NCBI GenBank assembly: GCA_017979445.1
Contig: CM030708.1
Span: 33,360,721-33,424,720, forward strand
Reading direction: 5' to 3'
Origin: Akebia trifoliata
Taxonomy: Eukaryota; Streptophyta; Magnoliopsida; Ranunculales; Lardizabalaceae
DNA: 64,000 nt
Below the pieces are notes generated by a model, which had not been told where the DNA came from, searched no databases, and saw only the letters and a list, made by a program, of their open reading frames with translations. Numbering within the stretch: position 1 is the first letter of the stretch; each line of letters opens with the position of its first letter. Below, one piece after another: positions 33,301 to 43,555 of the stretch. The translations under genes and the position numbers were made by a program.

Positions 33301-36300
33301 CTTATAATCCACCTCTTTGATGTGGGCCTTGTCAATTGCACTCAATGCCTTCTCCTTGAAAGATTTAGAGGATCTTCTGCCTGAGTTTTCAGTCTTTGAG
33401 GTTCCCTTCTTTACTCTTGTTTTTATTGCTGAATTTGGCCCTGACTCCTTCAATTTTGGGTTCTTAGAGTGTTTTAGAGATCTAGCTCGAGTTTCTCTAA
33501 TTAATTTGGTATCAATTACCTTACTTCTCTTGGATAATCTCGAAATGCTGCCTGAACCGGAAGAAACCCTCTTTGGAGTAGAAATGTGTTTTGATTGAGC
33601 TTTCTTCTTTGTGACACGTTTGGTACACCCTTCGGGCGCAATGTGGTTGTCAGGAGAACAACTGAGTAAGGCTTCCATGGCTTCAGCGGCCATTTGAGTA
33701 TCAATTCCAACATCGTATATTTCCAGTGATTCCTTGCTAGTACAGATTACTTCTGGATTCATTTGTTCATCCAACTCCTCAAATAAATTCTTTCTAGTTT
33801 TTGATTCAGATATTTTTTGTATCTTCCCATCATCTTTCACATTGTATGACATTAATTTTGAATCTGAATGAGTTAAACTCATTATTTTCTGATGGACATT
33901 TATGCCTTCTTTCTCCTTTCCAAACTTATCAACCAAACATTTGCCCTTTCTGAAGTTACGCTGCCTTGGCTTTGGGGGTTGAGTAAAAGATACCCTCCCA
34001 TGGCCATTGCTTCCAAATAACACCTCTTTCCTCTTACTGAAGAAATCGCCCCCTCCCTCGTCCTCCTGGCTGTCAACCCAATCAAAGATCTCTGACTTTC
34101 CACCTATGCTTCTTAGTTTAGCCATCTGAACCAAACTTTGAGGCCTCTTTGCAGTTGAGACATGAGTTGACTTCCCTTTAACGGTTTTCACAGGGCCGGC
34201 TTCTTGAGATAGTTCCATATCATTAACTGAAATAAACCTATCCACAACGTTCAATGCATCGGCTTGTGAGAACTCTCCAGGTTCCTGCGACCCCAAATAT
34301 CTTAACCCTCTAAATTCATGATTGCAAGTCGGCGACTCTGGAAAATCTTTCACCCCATTAATACCGTCATTGCCATTTTTCGATCCATTTTTATTACCAG
34401 GTATATCGTCAGTAAAAAGCTTTCTAGCAGTTGAAGTACCACTCCTGCATCTAGTTTCATCCCTAAAATCATGCATCCACCCATTGTAGTTCATGGTATT
34501 ATGCTCCTGATCATCTTCCCATACTTTCGTCCCAGTTGAAACTGGATCTCTTACCCCAACCCTTTTGTTATCCTCATGAACTTGATCTTTGCCGGATTGA
34601 CTATTACTTGGAACATAACTGAAGTCAGTCTTAGTGCCCTTAGCAGTAATTCTGCGAACTGACGTAAAGCCCCGGCGTATAGATCCTGAGTCAACAAGAC
34701 AACGTCTATTAATGCCCACAGGACCAAACAATGCATTGGTGCAAATACTTCCAAAGACACTAACTATGCTGGGATTGGCAGAAAGAAGTGTGTATTCTAA
34801 ACCATGTGAACAGATACGAATATGTACCCGGATTTGGCTCTGCGACACCTTGCCTTAGTGGCAACGCAGTAGAAACATGAATCCTTAAAAGAAAATAGGA
34901 GGAAATAACAACACTTTATTATTTATATATATAAAAAAAAACTATAATAATCATAAGTTCAAAGTCTCGCTCTCAAAGTACACGTCAGTCAGTAAAATCA
35001 ACACATCACACCCATGGAGCCTGACTTTAATTTGAGAGGGCCACATCGAAAGGTTGATACATTTGTTCGGTTAGTTCAGGGACAAGTGTTGCATGCAGAG
35101 AGGTTCCAAGAAAAACAAAATCAAGATGTCTTGACAGAGCATTCCAAGAAAAACAAACCAATATTTCCATAAGCCAAGGCGTGAAGTGAGGCGCTTGGTT
35201 GGCCAATGCCTCAAGACATAAGTCTCTCGAGGCACGAGGCATAAGCTTAGCATGCATGAAAGTTTTAAACGTATAAATGATTTATAACAAAAATAGAAAA
35301 ACTAGGGTAGCCACCACATATATTTTTCAAGTAAGTCACACGCGTTGCCCCCAATATGTGTCTCAAAATGCACCCTTGAAAAATAAAAGCTATTGGTTCC
35401 ATTTAGTAGTTTCTTACCAAACCCATTAAGACCCGATCGGTGACAGGTTGCTGAATTAGGCATACACCTTTTGTGTGCCTCTTTGTATGACATATTCACT
35501 TCAGTCTATATTCCTTGTTCCTTAGGACGTTTTTAATGAGCCACACCTTGTGGTGCACCATGAGGCCTAAGCCTCAAACGTCTTTCAAAACATTGAACAG
35601 AACCATGATAATAGTAGTACACTTGAAAGTTGAAAATAGATGTGTGGAAAAGGAGGAAAAGCCAACGTTTCATCCGGTTTGGAATCTCTTTTTAATTTTA
35701 AATTTTTTCCATAACAAAACTTAAACGGGTCAAGTCTCATTCCAAGCGTATAATTGGATTGTAACAAGGGAGTAATTATATTTCATAAAAATGGTTTATA
35801 ATTAAACTTCCAATAAGTCCATTCAAAAGTTACCGATCTTCGTGACAGCCCTTAATTTAGGCTTAAAAGTGTGCAAATACTTATAATATCTTTAAACTAA
35901 CCAAAACGAAGCACAAACACTCATGATCTGTGTTGCAATACCTCATCATCCTTATCCCAAAAACTTGGTGTCAACAAAATGATTCATATTTCGTCATTTA
36001 AACATGCTTTTAAGAAAAATCACAATGCATAAGTCCATTAAAAAATGAGTAAATCTTTGCAACCAAACAACCCTTTAAGATAAGCATAAAAGGGTATAAT
36101 ATAATATACCTCATCATCCCTATTCTAACTACTTGAAGTCAACAAAATGAATCACATTTCACCATTCAAACACAATTTTTAATAAAATTCACAAAGTAGA
36201 TACTCACAACTAACCTGAACCGCAGGTTTCGCCAATGGGTTCATCTCCAAGCCCTCTTTCAGACTTATTGACAGATTCCACCCCATCGGCATCACTCAAC

Positions 36301-36614
36301 ACTTCCGTTCGATCCGTCCCTTCGCCATCACTGTCCCTAAAAACTTGATTCTCATACTCATCAAACAATAAAACCTGGGTTCCTGCATTCTCGTCGCATT
36401 CCATATCTTTTAATTCTTGAGTTTCGTTTTCAATTGGAAATGTATCTGTAAATGGGATTGTGCTTTGGAACTCTTCGAGGTTCATATCTTCGAGTTCCGA
36501 AGGAGAATTAGGGTTGAAGTTCTGAGTGTCGCTGTCGCTACTACCACTTTTGATGATTGAATCAGAATTACTACCTTTTCTGGTGTTGGTTTCGTCATCT
36601 TCAACACGACCCAT
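30313..36614 (-). CDS. BRCT-domain DNA damage response protein, 7 exons
   Basis: Exons: 36215-36614, 32374-34853, 31888-32157, 31687-31767, 30723-30834, 30565-30631, 30313-30409; 1,168 codons plus stop. The N-terminal exon (MGRVEDDE start, NPNSPSELEDMNLEE, then GTQVLLFDEYENQV) is acidic and rich in TQ/SQ-like sites, matching the layout of plant BRCT proteins such as Arabidopsis At3g21480 (from memory). Exon 2 encodes about 825 residues of low-complexity, Lys/Arg/Ser-rich and probably disordered, DNA-binding or nuclear-targeting sequence. The C-terminus holds two BRCT repeats: the first across exons 3-4 (LARLGASVA, then VTHLWLKSC with the hallmark Trp), the second across exons 4-7 (GKRVFITPN to IWLRKDGDQFHPV). 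Tandem BRCTs usually bind phosphopeptides at damaged chromatin. The exon 2 acceptor (ACTAAG) is weak and its position is the least certain junction. Introns 1 and 4 are long, without a recognised transposon. Confidence 0.93.
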
Positions 36615-38444
36615 CTCATATCTCTTCTTCTTCGAATGAAATCCCAATCCAAACAAAGAAAAAACTCAAATTTGTGGTGAAAAAGAGGAAATTTTATAAA
36701 AGAAAGAAAGAATGTTTTTTCAGAGAGAGAAAATTAGGGCTTAGAGGTCGAAAGGGGTGTGGTTGAATTTGAGATTTTGGAGGGAAAATAAGTAAGAAAC
36801 AGAGGATTCGGTTGCAATTTGCAAATGCGTGCGCTGACACGTGTGAAGTATCGTGCCTTGAGGCGGGAATATAATAGTCATACCCTCCACCTTTTGGTAT
36901 TAGTTGAGTTACCCTTATGTTTTCAAATTGAAGATACGTCCCTTGACCACGCTCTCCTCTAATATACTAATGGAAAATGAGTTAATTGCCCTCATAAAAA
37001 ACTTTCATTCTTTTGGAATATTTATTTATTTATTTATTCCAAAATCCATCATCTTTCCCCCTAAGATTATTTTGGATAAAATGACCTAAATATCTTTGTC
37101 TAAAATAAAAAAATTATTTTGTAAAGCTTTTCTTCAAACTTTGATTTTGGAAATAAGACACCTCTTCTAAATTATGTTAGGTGTCAACTAGTCATTTTCA
37201 ACTCGAATCCACTTGTACCAATAATTGTACATAAATATATATTAAAAAAAATGCTAAACTAACTTTATATGATGTTACAGTCAACATTGTGCTGATATGG
37301 TAGTGTGTATAGAACCATAGATATTTTTCTCAAGATATGAGTGAGAGGCTTATATGATTCTATACACACCGTCACATCAACACAGTGTTGTAGGATGTTA
37401 GTATAGAACAAATGTCAATATACTTAAAATTATATTAAGAAAAATGTTGAAATGATTGTGTACGACATTAGTTTAGATATTCAAAGTCGTACATAGAACC
37501 ATAGATGCTTTTTCTTGAGATATGAGTGAAAAGCATATATGATTTTGTATGCACCTCCATGTTAATTTTGTGTCTAACGCAATGTCATGTCCAATCACTC
37601 TGGCACGACTCTTATGTAAAACCTTCGAATGTTAGAATCAAAATTAACCTAACAATTACTCATTATATCATAGGTATGAAAAAAAAAATTGTAATTCCTC
37701 AAGGGATGTTTCTGCAACAGTTACATATTCAATCGACACCCCCCTAACACGACATGTCACAACTGCACTTTTATGGGAATGTATAATTGTGTATCTCGAG
37801 GAGTATAGATCTATTGTTCTTGCACATTTCACATCACGAGTGTCGATTGAGTATGCCACGTGGGGTGGGGGGCATCATAGAACTTGAAAATCCATTGACA
37901 CGTTACTTTGATGAGTCATGGTAATATGACTTGCTAGGTGGCATATTCAATCGACTCCCTAGCATGACAAGTTTGGGAACCTTAGATGTGTGCGTATTGG
38001 ATACACGAGTGCACTCCCCCATAAAAAAAGTGTATCTCGAGGGGTACACATCTACGGTCTGCCCACATCAAGGTGTCATGATTGAGTATGCCATTGGTTG
38101 AGTCATATTATCATCAGGACTCTAGTATGATGATCAACCTATGACGTCCCAGATCATAATCTGACGACTTACAGGGAATCTTTTTAAGTTCTAGAACGTA
38201 CGGATGGTGGGTCCCACATCTCATTAGCCGTTTTCCTAATTAAAAATCTTTACGAAATAAAAAAGAATATAAAAGAAAAAAGAAAACAAAATCTGACTCA
38301 AAAACCCTCTTATTGGAAACCTTAATAGACGAAACCATCGCTCTGAATCTCTTCTTCCTTCTTCTCCTTCTCCTTCTCCTTCTCACCTACTGAACCTCAA
38401 ATACTTTCTTTATTATTTTCAATATTCTATAAAAATAAATAATA
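36615..38444. other. Head-to-head intergenic region, BRCT gene and F-box gene
   Basis: Divergent promoter space of 1.8 kb. Near the BRCT start it is GA-rich with a TTAGGGC motif. Near the F-box start a TTCTCC-type pyrimidine repeat (about 38350-38391) is probably leader. The middle is occupied by at least four palindromic repeats, so promoter elements are likely confined to the two edges. Confidence 0.65.
37240..38123. repeat. Cluster of four palindromic repeat family members
   Basis: Four successive palindromes: about 37240-37420 (core CATAGAACCATAGATATTTTT, then GATATGAGTG), 37437-37595 (same core with CTTGAGATATGAGTG), 37725-37862 (centre GTGTATCTCGAGGAG between ATTCAATCGACAC and GTGTCGATTGAGTA) and 37911-38123 (centre GTGTATCTCGAGGGG, outer ends GAGTCATGGTAATATGAC and its inverse). 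The first two start AAAAATG(C/T)T, as do copies elsewhere. Tight clustering of related copies suggests nested or repeated insertion. Confidence 0.65.
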
Positions 38445-41260
38445 ATGAATATGTCTCCACCGCTTCGACGCAGGTAAGTTCTTCCAATTTTATTATTATT
38501 ATTATTATTTTTCTGCATTGTTGGATTGTTTTTTTGTTTCGTTTTGTTGCTTTTGTGTTGATGTTTGTCTCTCTATCTCTTTCTCTTACATATATATAGA
38601 TCAAGATCAATGAAACCATGATTACCAACTATTGCAGAAACATCTATCGATACTAGTTGAAGTAACGTTTTTTTTTTTTTTTAATATATTTTTTTGGATC
38701 ACTTTGTATTTTTCGTCTTCTGGTGGGTTCATAGTCAAGGGGACATCACGATCATAGATATTTAATTGATTTGTCTACAATTTCCTTTAGAGTGTCCACT
38801 TGGCTATTTTAGCAAAAAAAATAAAAAAAGTATTATCGATTGTGAGGTATTGAGAGTAGATATGAAGATACTTTAATTAACATAAAATAAAGATTCGATC
38901 AATCGAACCCAAAATTTTAGGATAGGGCATTGATGATGCTGAATAATTCAAGAAACGTGTGTTTTTGTGAGTTTCTTGGTATTAGCTCATTCTCATGGTT
39001 GTCAATTCTTGATTATTGAGAGTCTTTGGAATTTCAATTATGATTAGGCCCATTTCAAACAAATTAAAATGATTGAAGATTTTCCAAAATATTTCACTTG
39101 TTGCTTGTGATGCATAATTGTTGGCTTATCTCTCTCATAGAGACTAATTTGATTAAGATTCTACAATGACCAAAGTTTCATTAGTTTAGTAGGATCCTAT
39201 TTGGGGAAGCTCTGCTTCGAAGTAAATTGCTCATATGGAATCACTTCTATAAAAAAGTACAATTGTGATATCAATTGTTTGGTGATAATGCTCCACGAAA
39301 GGAAAGAGATTTTAGAATCTAGTTTTCCGGTTAGGTTGAGGGTCCTTAGAGCCTCGGGCCTGCCGACCACCCACCCTAGTTCCAATAAAACTCAAGAGAC
39401 TTCTTCCTCTTATCTCTTACTACTACATGGCCGCACCCAATAGTTGATACCTTTGATGGGCCAAGGCCCTGCCTACATTGAGGTATCAACTAATGTTTCT
39501 TTGTTGAGGAACACCTTACAGAATACAGTCAAATGTTTGTAACTTGTTATTTGCTTTACACGTGCTACTAAATTTGTATATAACAGCTTCGTTCCTTAGC
39601 TCGCTTACTAAAGCAAATGGCTGGATTTCACGCTTCGATACTTGCTTACCCTTATGCTGGTCAACACTTGGTCGGTCAGACTCTCGATTGTTTGAGCCCC
39701 TTCTTCCTCCCCTCCCTTTTGGGAGTATGGGGAGGCGTGGTTCTATGGCCATGAGATCCCCTCTATCCAAGAGCTACGTCAAGCTTACACTTTTATTCTT
39801 ATGTCTTTTACTACGCAGTCTCGCTTAATCGATGATGTTCCATGAAGTGCTTTTTGGTGTCCAAAAGCAGTTATATTTTCATTAACTAAAGAGCATACCA
39901 AAACAGCCCGACATTTTTGTTCGTCTTGCTTCCCACAAAAGTGTATTTGGACAGCTTCAGCTTCTAGATTATTTTTGATTTCTTGTTTTTGTGGGATTCA
40001 GAAAGCCATGTACCCAACAAACATATTTTTGACTCTTGGAAAATGCTTTTTATGGGAGGGCTGCCTAAGGCTTACCCTAAATTTTGGAAACCTTATGGTG
40101 CTATCTTTCCATGCTCATCATCATTAAAATCTTGTCAAAAAAATTCGGGGTTGTCCGAATGAACTTGTTCCTCCATTCAATTATGTCTAAAGGAATGTCC
40201 TCTATAAATTTAAATGACTTTGTATCCGTTCTCACGAACTTAATCCATGTTTTTTTCTTTTCTTGGCAGCAAAAGACTAGCACAAAAAAGGGGAAATAGT
40301 TCAAGCACCAATACTTCTAAAAAAAAATTAAAAAATAGTTCAAGCACCAACATTGTGCTGAGACCTTGGTCGGAACTTCCCCCTGAGCTTCTGGATTTGA
40401 TCGCCAAGCGTTTATCTATAATAGAGCTTCTTGCTTTTCGTAGCACTTGCAAGGACTGGCGTTTATCATCTTCTACATCTTCAGCTCAGCCCAAAACTAA
40501 ACAAGTTCCATGGTTTCTACTCTATGATAGCAAACCAAACTGTCACTTACATGATCTATCCTCGGACAATTCATACACAATCCATATCCCGGAATTGGAT
40601 AACGCAACATGCATTGCTTCACTTGATGGGTGGCTTCTTATGTACCGAGACCGATCAATGTTCTTCTTCTGTCCCTTCTCCCGTGCAAAAATAGACCTCC
40701 CGGAGTTCCCCCATTCGACACTATCGAACCATGCTGCAGTATTCTCATCTTCTCCTATGTGTCAAGACTGCATTGTTTGTGTTGTTAACCATGGCAATAA
40801 CACCACATTGGAATTAAATGTGATTCGTCGTGGAGCTAACGAATGGACTAAACACAAAATGCCATATGCCCAAAACCGGATAAAGACCATAACTTGTGCA
40901 ACATTTAACAATGGGATTTTCTATTTTTTGGACTCTGCTGATGCTGCTTTGACTTTTGTTCTTGGAGATGCTAGATGGAAATTATATCAAGTGGTACCTT
41001 GGACAAATCAATCAGGTCAGAGGCTACCATTTTCATCAGATAGCGTTTATTATAGTAATAAAATTAAGCGAAAATTGGAGTTGAAAGAGTTTGATTCTCT
41101 ATCTACTTGTGGAACAAGTTTTCGAGAAGGTGCCTACAATATATGCATTCACAATGAAGAACACAAGGCCGAGGACAAGAAGAAACTTCGTCGAAGGAAG
41201 GGAGTATGGGTCCAGCCTCGGTTCTTCGAGATTCCTGAAAATCAGAGCTGGTCTCTTTGA
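38445..41260 (+). CDS. F-box protein with DUF295-like region, two exons
   Basis: Exon 1 (38445-38473) encodes MNMSPPLRR plus two bases and ends at a strong donor (CAG then GTAAGT). Exon 2 (40270-41260) starts after CTTGGCAG and completes the split Ser codon, giving 339 residues. An F-box lies near residues 43-80 (WSELPPELLDLIAKRL, then FRSTCKDWR), preceded by a basic KKKLK stretch. The remainder resembles the DUF295 / F-box-kelch-like family (PWFLLYD; IPELDNATCIASLDGWLL; VYYSNKIKR). Such proteins bind SKP1 and lend substrate specificity to SCF ubiquitin ligases; the target is unknown. A broken second copy of exon 2 and its flanks lies at 61411-62750. The exon 1 assignment rests on splice sites and phase, not on homology. 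Confidence 0.82.
39441..39492. repeat. Perfect 12-base inverted repeat
   Basis: TAGTTGATACCT (39441-39452) and AGGTATCAACTA (39481-39492) enclose a GC-rich spacer with GGGCCAAGGCCC. It lies in the F-box intron and is absent from the second F-box copy, whose homology begins only at 61061. It may be the junction or stem of an unrecognised element. Confidence 0.6.
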
Positions 41261-42492
41261 AGGTGTGTTCTTGAAGGAAGAAAATATTCACCTTTGTTTC
41301 TTCTTCCTTTTTTGTTTTGTTTGTTTTTCATTTTTATTATTTTTTATAACATCTAGTGTTTTGTTCTTGTAGGTGAAAAGGATGAATATATAGAGGCTCT
41401 TATGTGGTTTTCTTCATAGTTCAAGAATTTATGTTTTAGTCAGATTTGTTGGCAAGAACATTTTTTATTTGAAAATTCATTAGTTTTTCAGTTATTTATC
41501 TTTGGTAAGTTGGATCTTTCTTTCATCAACTATTTATAAGGGAACAGTCTTTTGAATTGTTTTTTTTTTTTTTTGGTAATTGGTTAAAACAGGTTGGAAA
41601 ACCAACTTTTCCTTGCTGTGATATCTGATGGGTTTTATCTGATCTACGAAGCCCCATCACTTAGTTTTGGTGTCAGTTAAATGAATCATGTTCTTCAATT
41701 TTAATCCTGTTTAAAGTCATGTCTTTTGTTATTGCAAGCAGGTTCAAATCTTGTTCATGTTCTTCTATTTAATACTGTTTAAAGTCATGTCTTGTGTTAT
41801 TGCAAGCGTGTTCAAATCTTGTTCTCGTTCACTAATGAGAGGGATTTACCCACGTCTCAGGCTTCACACCATCTCACGAGACAAAGGACGATATTTTAAA
41901 GGTCTAGGTCGAGCCAATAAAACTTGGCCGATTTTATTTTTTTCATTTAAATAATTATTTTTCTATGAATAAATTATTTATAACCTGTCTTATTTTATAA
42001 TTAAAAAAATTATAATTATTGTCATATATATATGAATAAATAATTGTGAATCGAGTTAAATGATTTATCTCATCCAAAACGAATTGACTCATCCAAGACA
42101 ATGAGACTTCTTATCTTCAATAATTAGGATCATAAGTCACCTCAATTGAGTTCAATTTGACGAGGGAAATCCAAGTTGTAGCTTCTTAAGAAATGTTGAA
42201 AATGATCAGACATTTAATTTAAGAGCAATATCCATATGTATTGGCATTGGTAATTTAAGAAAATTAAAAAGAGGATAGAACTCGAGATTTTAGCCATCTT
42301 TACACAACTTTGTTTTTGTTTAATTGAACAAATTTAAAATGTCAAAAAAAAATAAAAAAAATCACTTCTTTTCAGGGAGTTGAATTGCAATCGATTATTG
42401 TATTATTCGGGAAATTCGTGTATGATGAATTATTGAAAAATTTGTCAACTGTGCAAACTACCTCAATCTTAGGCTGTAAGTGACTGTCACTC
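39920..42492. repeat. Segmental duplication, copy 1 (F-box exon 2 and flanks)
   Basis: The sequence from TTCGTCTTGCTTCCCA onward reappears at 61061-64000 in the same orientation. It includes the end of the F-box intron, exon 2 and more than 1.2 kb of 3' flank (for example GACTGTCACTCT at 42492 and at the window edge). Differences are scattered substitutions, small indels and one 348-base insertion in copy 2. The left boundary is sharp. The right boundary is beyond the window. Confidence 0.92.
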
Positions 42493-43555
42493 TCTCCTGG
42501 TTTATCACCAATTAAGACCATTACTTGTTGTGAGTGGTCTAGTATTCTTATTGGGCTTGGATTTCAAGAGGCAAACCAGCATCAAAAGGGACCTTTTCTT
42601 AAGCGGAGTGGAGTGGGCTCAGGTATGGGTTCTGTATGTTTTTGGTCTGTGGCACTGAGGGGACAGAACGTGTGTAATATTTTTATAGTTGATAGTGGAT
42701 TTTTCCCCCTCTCCTCCATAGACATAGGCAAATTTGCCGAACTACATAAATCTTTGTTCCTTGTGTGTCCATTATTTGTTTTCTCTTGTTACACTTCTGC
42801 ACAACATTACTATATTTCTGGGACACATTCATATCTAACCTGCATATTACCATCTCAACTCAAACCATTGGATACCACGTTAGCCTAATGGAAATGTATC
42901 AAATACGCAATTTAGATGCACTAATCATGAATGGAAAAAAAACATTGAAGACACCCTCCCCATTGCATTACAATACCAAGGAGGTATTCCAAATTTTGGA
43001 GGAAATGTAGGAGCATCAAATAAATTCAGAACACCACATGTCTTGTAATGAGGAGGGTTCCTTCAAAATTTTGAAGCGGCTTGCCCGCTTCGAAGTCGGA
43101 CTCATTAAGAACTGTCAAGCATCACCTTCTCTCGTGCCAACAACATTTGGGATGGAGAGAATGGCCCAGATCTCCCCCAGGGTTGAATTTAGTGTGCAGT
43201 GGAAATCATGTGGTTGTGCAAACATCCCATGGCCTAAGTATGTGAGCAGCCATACTTGGCTTCTCGACACCAAATGAATTGACACATAAGTCAATAATTT
43301 TGAATTTGAAAAGACAATGAACATGTGAAGTGTGATATAAAATCTTTCTCCCATCTTAATCATTCTAGTAAGAAATTGATTTCCTGATACATTTGTTCAA
43401 AGAAAAAAATTTGTTCAAAATAATAATAATAATAATATACTGAAGAATACAACATCAGGAATCTGTAGTTTCGAGACATTTCAAATCAGTTTAAATAAAC
43501 TACAATTCCTTGCACATATGGAATCAGCGAGAAGTGATTACCCTGAACAAAAAAC
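41261..43555. other. Intergenic region between F-box and DQD/SDH genes
   Basis: To about 42492 this is the duplicated F-box 3' flank, with its presumed untranslated region. From there to 43555 I see no gene; short frames have no similarity. The F-box (plus) and DQD/SDH (minus) genes converge, so both 3' ends lie here. Confidence 0.6.

Noticed and set aside
34551..34858. Reading the long 32314-34848 frame as a separate gene starting near 34848
   Set aside because: Its apparent start is a GTG, and the frame joins in phase to the acidic exon at 36215-36614 and to the BRCT exons downstream. It is exon 2 of one gene.
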